Shown here piece by piece: positions 12,231 through 26,225 of a stretch of 64,000 nucleotides of DNA. The position numbers were made by a program, and so were the translations under genes. Position 1 is the stretch's first letter; every line of letters starts with the position of its first letter. The notes below the pieces were generated by a model. The model saw only the letters and a program-made list of their open reading frames with translations, was not told the origin of the DNA and ran no database searches. The DNA comes from Sipunculus nudus (Eukaryota > Annelida > Sipuncula > Golfingiida > Sipunculidae): assembly GCA_026874595.1 (NCBI GenBank), contig CM049320.1, positions 21,029,714 to 21,093,713 on the forward strand, in the 5' to 3' direction.

Positions 12231-15200
12231 GTATCTCTTACATAACGCATGATATTCACAACAATAGAATGCAAGGTGCACTGAAAAAAAATCAAATTTC
12301 CGCAGGGTCTGATTTAAAGACTAGTAGCGGGACATGGATTTTGTGACCTGTCTGTACAATCTCATTCTGTAGTCACGTGGTGACATGCGGATTCAAACAT
12401 AATACGTTTATCCTCGTTTGGCTGGACTGCTCTTTTGTTATCCCCCCGGTAAGGACTGGACAGTGATGAGAGACGGCTAGGGTAATCCTTTAATGCTGAT
12501 TGTGACAGTCATATGAATCATGTCTTGTCAAGTGTTTGAATCTCTTAGAGAATATCAGGTTGTTTCGTATGTGTGCAGGGGTTTATTTGAGTCTCTGTCT
12601 TTTTCATGAAGGCTGTCGTAAGCTCTGCTTTCGAAAGCTTTCCTGAAAATGTCATTGCAATATACTTCATAAAATTAAAAAAAACATAATTGGAAAATGT
12701 AGCAGTTTTTACCACCCGCCTGTGTCCATTTGTTTTTTGTAGATGATTTATTTTTGTTCGATATTTTCCTAGAAAACTACAAATTGTAGAAACAGCCTAA
12801 TATGTCAATAAAGAATTTTAAAATAAATATCCAGTTCATGTTTCACAACTGTTTAGTCTCTTCACAATGATCTGGAAGATCTGATGTGTCCCTGTCATGA
12901 GGAGCAATCTTTGTTTTAGCTGATTTTATTTATTTAAGATGTATTTACATGCCATAATCTTTTCACCAGCGGTTAATTGAGGCTATGCCAATCTGTATTT
13001 GCCAATGACCTTGCCAGCCATACGTGGGTCTAACATGTTGTGAAATACAGATTGTTTTTTTTATTTATAAATAATTCTGGTTTTTTTAAATCAATTATAG
13101 GTATTTTTTTGCCTTGTTGAAAATCCGGATACTCTACCCTACACTATAATGTTTCCTCCTTAAAATGTAACTAATAAAAATTTTTTAAAAGCAAAAAAAA
13201 GAGTACAGGAGGGGATGAAACAGACTATAATACGAAGACGACGGTTGGCTGTGATTTTGAAATGCTGATATGATTGTAGCATCAATGGAAAAAAATATAA
13301 TTTAGACCATTTCCATATTAGACCACTTACAATGTCTGTTATTTTAAACCTTGTACAGAATTCTAATGTATGCATTTATGAAATTCACATTAATTAGAGT
13401 GAAATCAGCAAGTACATGACAATATCTCAAGCCAGTGTTTTTTTTTTTGTTTTTCCTCAATCATGTCATTTCCATTTGTTTTAAATTAAATTTTAAATTT
13501 ATTTTCTAAATAAAATTCTAAAATTGAATTTTAAGTCTAAAATAATGAATTATGAAATTGAATGCGACTTTCAATAATAACATATACTATCAGATGGAAC
13601 GCTACAAAGGTTTAAAATGACATATACTTCATGGAACTAACATTAATCTTGTCATCTTAATATTCAATATTTGATAATTACATAACAATATACAAGTTAA
13701 CTGAGACCAGAGAATGGAATATTTGATTGACACTGTCCTTACTGAGATGAACCAACTTGCTGTACCCATGCATGTTGATGTGGGCTCAAACGGCGTGTTT
13801 GAGCTGACAATGTTTTTATCATATTTATGGTACCAAGCAGAAATCGCCTATTAACACCTTAAACAGTTATTCCGTGACCCATAATTTCAGTCAGTATGTC
13901 GTAAAAATAGTTTGCTTCTCAAATTTATATTATTTATAGTTAATTCTTTGTCAGTATGCTGATTGTTTGCTTCTAAATCTTTTTCGGAGTACCATTGGTT
14001 TTTTTTTCCTGAAGGTAATCGTTCAAAATTAACAGCATTCAGGTATATTGATTCTTCAGAAAATCTATGAACATCCATTGATCGGAAAGTCGTTAACGAA
14101 TTTTCCTATTATAGGTATAATGGTGGATCTTTTTACAACTTTATCTTATGTTTCATATTTACTAATAATTAATTGGTTATGTTTAAGGGTAATGCTTTGT
14201 AAGTTTAAGGGAATCTTTTGCAACAAATATTTGTCGAATCAAACATTTTTCTATCACTCTTATTGTAACGTTCCAACAGCGTGTGTCGCAACATGTTACA
14301 AAATGTTGCAAATAACTCTTTGATAACACTTGATGACATCATGGCTCATTGAAGAAAAACTGACGTTTCAACTCTCACACTTGGAAGTAATAGTTTTAAG
14401 GAAAAATGTAAAATTATAAATAAAGATCCGGGGGGGGGGGATGGGGGTGCTCTGTTGTTCACCGTTAGATACGCCCCCGACTTATTTATTTTATACATTC
14501 TTTTGAAAAGCACTTTAACAGTTTTCTTCATTCACTTTCGATTGATATGCTGGATTCCGTGATACACGTAAGCTCGATAAAAGATGATATAAAGGGAAAA
14601 TGAATTAAGGAAATGACGTTCAAATTGAAGCCTTATTGCATAATAGGTGATTTTATGTAATCATAAATTGAAAATATTTTCTAAATTGCCTTTTGATTGT
14701 AATGGAATGCCTCTCTTGGCATACAGATGGGAAGTTAAGCAAAAATTCTTGCCGACTAAATAACAATACTCCGTGGGGCTATTGTGACATTTGTGGCGAC
14801 GTTTTATTGTTGTTTGGTTACTGTGGCCGGCGCTGGAATCATTTGTATGTGGATTTCGTCTTTCTGTGGTCTTATCTCTAGTACCAGAAGGGCCGTGTAT
14901 ACGACTCCCGCATCATCCAATCCAAATTCCGCCACGTAGTAAACCTTATCTTAGCGGACAATCCTAATATTTACGACGGGCGTGTGAATATATACGTTGG
15001 GACCAGAGGTGATATACGCAGTCAGTAGCTTACTGAAATACACATATACATCAGACACCGTGACCTCTATATCATTGGCTATTTGACATCTGCGGATATC
15101 CTGAATTGGTATATTTTATATAATCAGAGATTGCGACAATTCGTAATATGTTCTTTCTCTATATATTCCATCATTAGATGGAACCATCAAATCCTAGAAG

Positions 15201-17579
15201 AATGGTGCCGAGGGAGATTATACCACCAAAAGTTCATTCTGATCAGTCCATCTCACCTGGGGAAATATTTGCACGTGGAATCCTGTAAAAAAAAAGAATT
15301 TTTAGAAGGCTCCACAATTATTAATAAAAAAATAACTATTAGATTATCCCCGATCTGTTGACATACCAGAAATCAGAATAATACACGCGGCCTTTTTTTT
15401 ACAAATCGGATCTTTTTGATACGAAGAGACTTATAATGTCAATATACAAGACAAAGGTAAGGTTCAGTGAGAAACTTCGACCTCTGATCCTTATTAATGT
15501 ACATGCAGAATTTTACCTTTTTTACGGGGGGGGGGTTAAATAAAACATTATCATGGCGCACATACAATAAAAGGATCACTGGTAACCTTGTTTTACAAGA
15601 TAATACTATGGGCGTTACCAAATTTCAGGACAATTCATCCAACTAGTCTTGTGCGAAGGTGCCTTGGTTTGTGGAACTTTAGGTAAATATGGACCTCATC
15701 TCCATCTTTAGAATAGTGACTCCTATTTGAAAAAAAAATCGTGCTCTGACCTTTATGTATGTACATGAAAGAGTTCATGGTCATCTGGCCAGTCACCGTT
15801 TGGGTATGTTAAAGAATACTCATCAAAAGGAAACAGCGACAAAAAGTGTATACATTTTTTATAAAATGACATACAATATAGGTTGGGACAAATAACAAGA
15901 AAGTAACAATCTGTCAGGAAGATAATCACACGGTGAAAAGCTCGTGCATGAGATTCAGCGTGGACATAAAAAAAACACAGCTGGTTCATAGAAAACTAAA
16001 CAGGTCTAATTATTTAAAAAAAAATTAAGACATGCATGTCTGACTTAACCACAGCTGTTTCTATGAGTCTTGCTGGTGCACCTCATTTACAATGTAATTA
16101 TAACTTCAATAACAACAGCATGAAAACCCACGACAAATCCTGATTGAGGAAATGTGTGTTTACTGTAAACATTATTGTGCGTCCATAGATTTTTTCTAAA
16201 TGCCAGCCTCGACTCCATTGGGTTTACAAATACCACGTATTTCATTCTGATCCCCGTCAAATGTTAAGCAAATTGATAGGCATCTTACTTTGGATAGTAT
16301 GACGTTTTTGTTTCTTTTATTTTCTATAAAAGATAAAAGCTTCATATACTGGCTCTGAGTGAGTCTTCCCCTCACGAGAACACACGACATGATTGATATC
16401 CTGTTACCTGGAATTGAGAGTAATGAGGGGACGTAATGAGTTACTAGCGTCACGTGAATTTCAGGTGGAGGCCTATTACAGTCTGTTATCGACAATCCTA
16501 CTTGAGCCTAAAGATGTTGTCAGTGGATGGAGAAGTTAGTGCCTTTATTCAGATTCCTCGTGAGAAAATATCCAAATGTCAAATATTCCCTTCAAATCCA
16601 TATATATTAGAAATGTGGTTACTAAGTTCAGAGACGGGAGCGTAACTAGAGGGCTGACTGGGAATGTTTATACTCTATGTACAAAGAAAATATGAACATT
16701 GATGTTTCTACAGATGGAATGTAAATTTCTTATGTGTACATATGATGTAATATTCTTACAGAAAGAATGTACTTTTTTCATATTAACAGAAACAGAAAAT
16801 ATACTTCATATTCACACAGAGACAGATATTTCCAATAGGCTCCAATGGCATATTTCCCATTTTACAAAGTGTGCATTTCGCTTTGATGCAGATAGAAAAA
16901 TGCACAGCAGAATGTCCATTACTCATATACGCAGAAAAAGAAACTTACTTAAAAAAGATATAATATACACTTTTTCATTTTAACATTATTTTTATTTCAA
17001 ATCTTTACAGAAATGGAACATCTTTTTTCAAACAAACAGAGTATATTTTTAATTTCCTGCCTTCGTAGCGCCTCGCAGGGTTCCGTTTCTCAGCTTTGAA
17101 GTGACACGTCTGCCAAGTAGAATCGCTCGTCTCATCTCCATCGGGGAAAAAGTCCAATCCTGGATTCAGCTCCCTTTCATGGCTTCATAAAAACACATTA
17201 ATGGGATTTCAGACAGATGGTCCTACCGGATGAATTTAAAATAAAGGTGGTCACGTGATCTATTTATGTGAGGTGCTTTGTACACACGTCCCATGCGTTT
17301 AATCGTACATGCTCAGGCTGTGCCTTAAAAGCATTCTTTACACATGACAGATGTAGATCTTAGATATTTTTTCCGGTTGATAATTTTGTTCCTTACTTCA
17401 TAAATACTGGCTAAGGAAAAAAAAAAATAACTTTGAGTGAGACATAGCAATTACATAATCTATGGACTAGCTCTCAAGGTTATGTTGTAGAGACGATTTT
17501 TTTTAATATTTTCGCGGCAAACCATTTAATGTTAATAGAAATATTATTACTATTACCAGTTAAATAAAGTAATAACTGT
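12231..17579. other. Long gene-less stretch
   Basis: No recognisable gene or repeat family. It contains G runs at about 14430-14440 and 15525-15533. The 99-codon minus ORF at 16196-16495 has no recognisable domain and no convincing splice context. Confidence 0.5.
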
Positions 17580-17621
<42 letters not shown>

Positions 17622-17844
17622 GGTGTTATGATAATAATAACATTTATAATAATAACATTAATAATAACATTTATAATAATAATAATAATAACAATAAAAA
17701 TAATAATAATAATAATCATAATAATAATAATAGTAATAATAATAAATAAATAAATAAAAATAATTACAATAATAAAAATTTTGATAAAAATATTTATAAT
17801 AATTATGATAATGACATTCACAATAATAATAATAACTTTTTACA

Positions 17845-17895
<51 letters not shown>
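17580..17895. repeat. (ATA/AAT)n microsatellite, about 315 bp
   Basis: Trinucleotide run with interruptions around 17620-17700 and 17740-17850. The predicted Leu/Ile/Tyr-rich ORFs on the minus strand are translations of this repeat. Confidence 0.95.
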
Positions 17896-19149
17896 CTTCG
17901 ATTTTTCATTATGTAATCATTTTTTATATGGGTAGCTAAAAAATAGAAAAATATCATAATAACATAAAGGAGAAAGACATATTTTTAACAACATAAGACC
18001 ATATAAAAGATATGGAGTCTTTTATTGCCTTTTTGTGTTTCTTAATTCTTTTATGTGTTGCTCTAACTTTAAAATTCAGTTTAATCCTTATTTAAACATT
18101 TCACATTCATGCTTACAAATTATTAATATTATGTCTGTCTTTATCGCAAAAAAAAGATGTGCGTGTTATTTCCTTTGAAACCAAAGCCAATTAATATGTA
18201 CTCAGAGTAAACCAGAAATTCAATAAATTGTTTTGAAAAGGAAGTTGAATAGCTGGCTGTACCGTTTCTACCCGTGTCCGTCCGTAAACGTCCGTCTAGC
18301 CTCTTGGCCCTAGCTGTTCGGCTTTCCCAATCCGTCTTCTGGCTCACAGCAGTCTCCAATCTTGTTTAGACACACTGGCACGTCTCCCTCTCGGATTAGA
18401 CTGGTACCCTTTCCCAAGTACGCTTCACTGGCGGTCTAAACCTCAACAGCTCCTCCATGGCAGATTGGTATGATCCCAATAGAACCTCTAACATTTGCTC
18501 TGATGACTTTACGATAGGTAAAGACATCTGGACTATTCATTCTCGTGCATAAAACACTTTAAATCCAAAAGTCATGTAAAAAACACTACCGATCGACGTA
18601 CGCTTAGTTCCGACATGCGACGTGCAACATCCCTTTTGTTTTTATTTTTGTGATTTTTGTCGAGCTCGGGGTTTGATAAGAGCACGGTAAAAATAGGAAA
18701 GTACTCCGAGGTCAATCTCAAGGTTGGGAATTTATCTGCCGAGAGAGATTGCTGACCAAGCGACTGGTGTCTTTCTAGTAGAAGCCTTAATTAAGAACGC
18801 TCTGGAGATGACAGCTGCCATCATTTGCGAATTTTACCAGGAAATCATTCCTACCTGATGATTTCCATCAACCTTAAGCAAAAGAAATGCCACTGATCTA
18901 CCAAGGACTTATCCTTAAAAAATATCTGGACACGGCTATGTTCTGGTTCTTGTCTTTGACATTACATTCAGTAAAAATGAGGGATAGAGATATAAAAGGA
19001 GCCCTTTACACTTCTGAACACGTTGGAATCAATGTATAGGAGGCCAATATTGTAAATCAAAAATCAAATGATAAACTATGGTTGAAAAATACATAAGAAA
19101 CTATTTGGTGTAAGTCCACAGCGTTGACCCGAGATCGTGTTGTTTTTAG
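17896..19149. other. Gene-less stretch before the possible exon
   Basis: No supported feature. The 72-codon minus ORF at 18141-18359 is in more GC-balanced DNA but shows no known motif. Confidence 0.5.
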
Positions 19150-19292
19150 CGTCCACCAGGTGGAGCGCATGCTGAAGGAGATTATTGTCCAGGAAGGCTT
19201 AGGGAAGGTGAATCCATCTAGCTATAACAGTCATGTTGACATTAAGATCGTGGTCATCAGTAAAGTAATGATAGCTTCAGGGTACAGTTACT
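19150..19292 (+). CDS. Possible coding exon, faintly Tctex/dynein light-chain-like
   Basis: An acceptor-like TGTTGTTTTTAG ends at 19149. The open frame then reads VHQVERMLKEIIVQEGLGKV and continues to ...ASGYSY. A donor-like GTAAGA follows 19292. The helix-like start, the LGKV-N-P turn and the GY.Y.K end recall the first half of Tctex-type dynein light chains, which link cargo to dynein. The key RYK-I-V strand is not well preserved, and continuing past the donor gives a stop by about 19327. Composition is more balanced than the AT-rich flanks, as expected of an exon. No partner exon was found on either side. It could be an exon of an unseen gene, a decayed exon, or chance. Confidence 0.2.
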
Positions 19293-20572
19293 GTAAGATG
19301 ATGCATTACATGATCAGGGAGATTTGATGGTGATATATCACTAACCAATCAACAGCAAGAGAATGAGGTATTGTCCAGTACACCAGCTTTGGTGAGAATA
19401 ATATTTAGCTTTTACAAAATTGAAGGTAATAAAGTAGTTTTTCCCACCTCGATCAAATTTAGGAGGTTATGTTTTAGCCGAAGTCTGCCTGGATATAAAC
19501 TAATACTTGCATCCAGTGCTCCCAATCACAAGGATGTGTACTCCTTTGTGTGATTTAATATTTTACCCAGACTCGGTCAAATATCTACAGTAATTAGCTC
19601 TAACTGGACTCTGGGTAATCTGTCAGGTCACCGTTTCAGAGAGAAATTTTGCGCATTTTTATGTGCCCCTTTGAAAAAAAAATATATGCTTTGATATTCA
19701 CTAGATGTCACTGCAATACATGAAATAGCAGAGAGAGATACCCAATGTTCGGATGTAAAAGTTGACACTATCTGAAAGTAAAACGCTGTTTTGAGCCCTC
19801 CCCGCATTTTCAAGCCGGGACTTCAATTTTGTAAAAGTTTCAAAGTACATGTTTTATATATACTTCACATAAACGGAATTAAGGTACGAACTTTATATGT
19901 CTACTCCCAATGGTAACTTCCGATAACCGGCGTCTGCTTTACCCAAACCCCTCTGTGTATTCGCACATTTACAGGAACCTGCCAAGTCATATTTGTGTAA
20001 TGTTGAAACGGTCTGCAGTTGGTATTATGTAGCAAATCTACACAGAAGCAGAGCCTTTGGAAATATCTATGGAAATACCAATGATTTTGCCAAAGATTCA
20101 TTGAATTAAATAAATTAAAAAAGTAATATTCACAGGTTGTCCTTATATAATTGTGTGTCTCTGATATACTTAATATGATAAATTAGATAACCAAATAACA
20201 TGAAATGTAAATTCTTCCGCTTATATTATCAGATAAGTTCATCATTAAAGATTTTTCCGTCTTAGATACGATTCCTGCTTGACATTATATAAACATGTTA
20301 TCAAACCCAAAGAGACGTCGTCTGGACAAAAAACGAGCAAGAATCTATGCCGGCTCCAAGAGACATCAGCATTCCATGATGGCGTGCAGATAAAATCCCG
20401 GCCTTTGATATTCCATACAGCAGTCTCTCACCTGGCTTTCATGCTGGCGTGTCTAACAACATGTCCATTCATCATTTCCCATATATGTGAATCATCGATA
20501 TCTATTGTCTGACACCCGAGTGAATCAGAGAGGCCCGATGTAGCGAGTTTAGATTACCTCCCCGGTTCAGAA
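19293..20572. other. Gene-less stretch
   Basis: No exon continuing the 19.15 kb frame was found. No repeat was recognised. Confidence 0.5.
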
Positions 20573-20590
20573 CCCCCCCCCCCCCCCCCC
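20573..20590 (+). repeat. Homopolymer C run (18)
   Basis: Eighteen consecutive C, followed by two short GTAACTTGAA repeats. Confidence 0.95.
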
Positions 20591-20879
20591 GTTCCGGTAA
20601 CTTGAAATTTTTCGTCCCGGTAACTTGAAGGTGTACATTAAACAATTCCCGATTAACCCTACCATTTCAGATAACCCTACATTTTCAGATTACACATCCT
20701 AAACCTGTTTACGTTTTTTTCTGAATATCTCAGACGAGGTTGGATCTTTGTTTATCTTATGTTTGTTCTTTATTAGTCATGCGATTTGAGAAGTGACTGT
20801 GTCAGATAAATTTGATTTACAACATATTTCATAAAGTGCGACAATTTTTTCCAAATTTGTGTGTTTGTTATTAACATAT

Positions 20880-21025
20880 TTGATTTGGATTCTCTGTGGC
20901 TCCTCAGGTGGAGTAAACCGAGCATTGGACGGGCCACTACAACCCAGTCTCACAAGCACGCTGGGAACCGAACCCAGGTCGCCAGCGGAGAGAGCCGAGC
21001 GTTTTACCTTTGACTGTCCAGGCCC
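20880..21025 (-). repeat. tRNA-derived SINE fragment
   Basis: Read on the minus strand, an A-box-like AAGGTAAAACGCTCGGCT is followed by a B box GGTTCGGTTCCC (complement of 20963-20974) at tRNA-like spacing. A tail then runs towards 20880. These are the internal RNA polymerase III promoter elements of tRNA-derived SINEs. The tRNA fold itself looks degenerate, so this is not called a tRNA gene. Confidence 0.5.
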
Positions 21026-21129
21026 CTTGTTTTCTTGTTTTTGTTCACATCATAACTGACGCGAATAATGAACGGAATTTCAGGGAATTTCCAGGGCCTT
21101 TCGGAAATAGGTAAATATAAAATTGAAAA

Positions 21130-21260
21130 AAATTTGGTGTCGATCCACACATGATGGGATCCAGAAATTTCATCAAGGAATAGTCACAAATGTACAGTCG
21201 CTTACGCACGAATAATCCTTTGACTATGGGCCGAATAAGTGATTTGCAGAGTCTTGCATT
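21130..21260 (-). repeat. Dispersed repeat family B, fragment
   Basis: The block with GCACGAATAATCC, GACTATGGGCCGAATAAGTG and the following bases parallels 26240-26310 (GCACGCATGAACAT, GACTATGGGCCTAATTAGTG). Same orientation as the 26.2 kb copy and opposite to the 31.6 kb copy. Confidence 0.45.
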
Positions 21261-21770
21261 CATTATAATGTAGATTTCCAGTTATTCATGCTTATTCCAG
21301 CTATTAAACATCATGTCTTTCATGAGTTAAAGCATAATAATTTATAATTTTGTCAATTCAGCCAGGGGGATCACAAGAGGGGGAAATCTGAACAGGGGAG
21401 TTACCTCAACTCTTCACACCGGCACGGCTCTAAGCTGACCGGAGCAAAAAAAAAAAAAAAGAAAACGCACTCTCTGTTTAAATATCTAAACAAACTTGTT
21501 GTGACTCGTTTCCTTTCCAGTATTTCATGGATCATGTCAGCCATTTGTAAAAATTCCTTTTTTTTTTGTCTCGCCCGGAAGTTAACGTCTGTTTGCCTTG
21601 ATCACGTGACCATATTTATCTGGTCCACAGGATTAGGGTATTTTATAGGTCTGATGTTACCTGAAAAGTTGTATTTAACGTGCGGTTATATTCAGTTATC
21701 TTGGAAGGTCTAGGTTCAATGTTTAAGATATAGGAGTAAATTATGAGTCAATGACTGAGATGAACAAAGG

Positions 21771-21804
21771 CAGTGGCGTCAATTTTTCTTCTGGGGTGGG
21801 GGGT

Positions 21805-21841
<37 letters not shown>

Positions 21842-21917
21842 TATTTATATATTTATATATATATACAAATATATATATATATATATACCTTTTTTAGCGT
21901 CTGTGAGTGGCATGTGC

Positions 21918-21974
<57 letters not shown>

Positions 21975-22259
21975 GGCCTATATATAATTATTATTATATA
22001 TATACTTAATCATATTTCAAATAATTATAATGTTTTAGAAAATCAGTTATTTTGTTAATTCTAAGCGATGTTTAGTTATAACAATTTTTTGGAAATAGAT
22101 CCAAAGTCTTTAATTCTATTTATTAATATATTTCGTTTGCAATTTTATAATATTATTCTCTGAAAAGGGGGGGGGGATGATTACATTGACCATCCCCCCT
22201 TGCCAAAAAGTGGGGGGGGGGTATATATACCCCCCATCCCCCCTATATTGACGCCCCTG
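21771..22259 (-). mobile_element. hAT-like MITE, copy 1 (489 bp)
   Basis: Left end CAGTGGCGTCAAT and right end ATTGACGCCCCTG are 12/13 inverted repeats. They are flanked by AACAAAGG (21763-21770) and ACCAAAGG (22260-22267), an 8-bp duplication with one mismatch. An 8-bp target duplication and CAGGGGCG-type ends are typical of the hAT superfamily. The inside has AT microsatellites, a conserved AT-rich core and G/C runs, with no transposase. It is the reverse complement of the copies at 41136-41484 and 41854-42249. Confidence 0.8.
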
Positions 22260-22400
22260 ACCAAAGGGACCTTAAAATGGTCCATTTTCAAGGTGGTTGT
22301 CTAAGCGAGGTCTGATATAAAGAGCAAACGAATAATTGGGACCGTAAAAGATGGTCGTTATTTTGAGGTGGTCGTTAAACTGTGGAGGTTTGGTTTTACG
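22260..22400 (+). repeat. GGTCGTTA-type repeat fragment
   Basis: Recurring GGTCGTTATTTTGAGG, GTGGTCGTTAAACTG and an end GAGGTTTGGTTTTAC. The reverse complement begins GTAAAACC, like the segment starting at 33526. Probably a fragment of a dispersed element. The GGTGGTCG core resembles the tandem arrays at 6.6 and 58 kb. Confidence 0.35.
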
Positions 22401-24924
22401 TTTTATATAAACATCAATTTTAGATATTAATATTTATGTAACAGTGGCATATTGAAACAAGATATATTTTCTGTTCTCTTATAACCTTCATAAATTGTAA
22501 CGAAAATAGTTTTCAGAATTAAAAAAAAAATATTTATAAATTACATGTAGTTGTGTTTTAATACTATATGTGTTATCGTTACAGTTATAAATGATGCATT
22601 ATAAGTGGTATATAATAATGCTCCAAGCAGCAATACACCAGTCAATTTCAACCAAAAACGTTTCGCCTAAATGAAACTGCTTTTTCTAGCTCATATTCAT
22701 TTATATATTACAATTTAGGTATATAAATATGGCTGAAGAGACCGCATCGTCTGAGCAGTTAACACATCAGTGAGCCGACGAAAAAGAAACTAATTCACTG
22801 TATGCACAGTCTTTATTTCAATAGATACAATACCATGCAGCAAATGTTGGTTTATATAACGAGAACTCTTTAATTATACCGCATTTATAACTCTAATCTG
22901 TTCAGGCACTTATTTCTACTCATTTACAATGTTTCAAGGCGCGGGTATAGGATACAGGAAAAGGAGGGGTCCTAATCTTTAAAAAAATGGGTCGTCGGTC
23001 CAGGGTTGTCCAGGCCACAAAACAAAATGATCTGAAACTCATACAAAAAGGTTGTTTTGGCTGAACTGGGGGTCCGAACCCCCTGGACTCCCAAATGCAT
23101 CCCCTTCTGGGTGGAAACCATTTAGTTTGCAGTTTAAAAATCTTATTTTTTTGTGTGCAATAGGGAACTGACACGTACTTCAGTAATGTATATAAGTGCT
23201 GCATATTTACTTAACGAACGTCTGTCAGTTATATGTATATAAAAAAAGCTTTTAAAAGTTTAATTGAAATTCAATGAAAATCTTTAGCGATATTGACATA
23301 AAACACCAGTTGATGCCCAAGTACACCACATGCCTACACACAGCTCTAAGATAGACTATGACGTCATTATGATTACCGCAGGGTATTTCCTTAAAGACAA
23401 CATCGCCACTACCTCTGTTGTGGTTCCAGAACTATAAGGGTTATGGTCGAATCCCTGGTAAAATCACCTAATAATAATACAATAAAATTCAACCCAGAAG
23501 GCATTTAAAATTAATATTAGATCAGTGCAGTATGATATTTTTACACCTGGTGTAGTGTTCTTTCTGATCGTATATGTATATATAAAATTTACTTCATTCA
23601 TATGAAATTTCCACATTTTGAATTTTTTTAAATCTTCATGATTTCCGTAAATATAAAAAAAATAAAAAATTGAATAAGAATTAAAAAAAAAATAAGAAAG
23701 AAAGTAAGAAAGAAACATTATAGAAAGAAGTAAAAGATGTATTGATCTTCCCATGTATTAGCCCATTAAAAGTAGATTGATGGGTCTGGTACCATTTCAA
23801 AATTTAAAATTAAGAAAAATTTTAAAATTTAATTTGAAAATAAACGTGAGCCCTCTACCGGGTTTTAAGTGATAATAACTTAAAGGGGGGGGGGGGGGGG
23901 CTAATATGCATATTTATTGTTTTTAAATTTAAGGGGTTTTAATATACCGTAGATTCCTTGGCAGTGCACCAAATATGTTTTCGATGATTTTTTTTTGTTT
24001 CAGACCCAGAAAGAAGTAAATAAAGTTTGGGACGAATATATATTTGGTAATGTAATACAGAGAAATAAATGCACAAGGGGCAAACATGGTGTTGGTCCAA
24101 ATGTCCGCATATATTACCTTCACCGATAAATCAGAAAAGATATACTTCTTAGTTACTCATTTTGTCACATTCATGAAATTTCAGAAATATGTCAAGAACA
24201 AAAAAAAATTAACAAACACACACACTCACACAGAGCGCGTTTACGTGAATCTTAGCCACTTAAGTTGGCTGACGTCCAGATATGTAACATGAAAGCCCTG
24301 CAATTAATATCCTGCGCAATTTCCCTGCGTTTCTTCTTCCAATACAAGCCAAAGTTTCAGACAATTCTTGTGACAGAGTCACAAAGTTAACGTGAATGGT
24401 GTTGTAATCTGGCACTTCCATGCAATGAAAACTAAGAAATTAAGTGTAAAGACAGACGTCGTCTGATAGACACAATGGGTGTAACAAGGTACCTTGTCAT
24501 GATACATCATTTATTTATCTTGCACGATTCTTTACAGACGAAGTTTAATGAGGCATTGAATCGGAAAGCATTCTGACAAATATCGTGTTACCTTAAGGCA
24601 GCATCGAGTTCTCGTGTTGTTCCTGTACCTGTTAATCGCTGGCAAACTGGAGAAAGGTACTTCCTAAATGTACGAGTACCTGACGTGTTACTTATGCATC
24701 TTGCACTGGTACATTATAATCAAGAAACAGTCACCTATATATTTATAACTTACGCCGACTTTGATGGGAATATTGTAAATTATTTCGCAGAAACCTCTAC
24801 TCAGCATGTCATTATATATATCGTAACTGATGCCCGAAAGTTGCGACTCATTTTCTAATTGAAAATTGCAGAAGGACAAGAATAAATATAAATGCCAAAG
24901 CAAAGAAAAATAGACATAGAGTAA
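22401..24924. other. Gene-less stretch
   Basis: No gene supported. It holds a G run at about 23885-23900. A 94-codon minus ORF at 22920-23204 is in repeat-like sequence rich in short G and C runs. A degenerate tRNA B-box-like GGTCGAATCCC lies near 23445. Confidence 0.5.
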
Positions 24925-24981
24925 GCAAAGCTGCAGGAAAGAACAGGTAAAGGAAAACAGGGAAAATGAATCAGGAGGGTT

Positions 24982-25024
<43 letters not shown>

Positions 25025-25220
25025 AAGAGATAGTTTCTTCCACAATAATTTCCTCCACAAATACGCTTTGTATTTTAAATTGTCTTTGATGGTCAGGTCC
25101 AAAGAGACAAAATGTTTCCAGCTAGAGCAAGAGAAAGAAAGGGAAAGTAAGAAATTATGAAACAGAAAACAAAGAGATTTATAAAAGCAAAGAGAAAGAG
25201 AAAGGAGGAAATAGAGTAAT
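24925..25220 (+). repeat. Polypurine tract with (GA)n core
   Basis: The core 24983-25022 is pure (GA)20. The flanks 24925-24980 and 25115-25220 stay strongly purine-rich on the + strand (GAGAAAGAGAAAGGAGG and similar). The Ser/Leu-rich minus ORFs here are its translation. Confidence 0.85.
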
Positions 25221-26225
25221 TCAATCCAATTATCAAAGTTATTCAAATACAACAAATTACAACAGACTGGAAATTAATCATCTTGAATCTTTTGACACAG
25301 GACCATGCATAACACTTCCCATAACTTGTACACTTCAAAGGACACCCGGGCAGAATACATCTATTCTCTTACCCATTCCCATCAGTTTTCAATTGCTCTG
25401 GTTTTGTTTATTAATATAAGTAGTGTAGCTGTGACTGGTGGGTCACAGACGACGCACCGACAGATCACCAGGGACTCTGCCAACACGTGTTTGTCTTGCC
25501 CGTAAACCATATTTTCTGCTTATGGCTTACCCATTTCATTTATTTATACCACATTGCACAAAGAGTCCACAATCTGTCATGGCTGTATTCTTTGAAAATC
25601 TAATACAGATGAAGCGAAATTTGAATCTTTTTAAATTCAACAAAAACATATGGGTATATAAAATATAAATTTTAATTATGATCAGTTGCCTGCTGAGTGA
25701 CGGGAAATTGAAATTTTAGCTCGGTTAGAAATTTCTTTCAAATTTTCATCTGGTGTCATATTTAGTTAGAATTTGAATATATTTAAAAGAATATCGGTTA
25801 CAAATGAATTTATGGATGTCTCATATTGACATGATATTACTTAATGTCGTATCGTGTGTCAAGTATACCCATTGTTGAAACATGCAAGAAACGTGTTTTG
25901 CAGCATTACAGACTGTTAAAGAAACATTTCCAATTACTTTAGAGTAGGCTGCGAACCTGCGCCTATACTTCTTTCCTGTCTGTATCGTCTGTATGTCATC
26001 ATTAATTAAGAGTAAATTCTGCAGGTACTATACACTTGTCCGACGGCAAGCTGTTAGACGTATTACCTCCGACAGAAGGGTATGCGTTAACCCCCGTTCA
26101 TTGTGTTTGTTTGTGTCCGCCTTGGTGTTTCTTTAAACATATCTAACGCAATCATAAACACAAATTTTAAGTACATTTTGAGAAATGACGAAGGAAGAAG
26201 CGATATGATTTTGGTGTGGATCCGG
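25221..26225. other. Gene-less stretch
   Basis: Nothing supported on either strand beyond short chance ORFs. Confidence 0.55.

Noticed and set aside
17579-17957. Leu- and Tyr-rich ORFs
   Set aside because: Translations of the ATA microsatellite.
23420-23460. Possible tRNA T arm (GGTCGAATCCC)
   Set aside because: One base short of the B-box consensus and no upstream tRNA arms.
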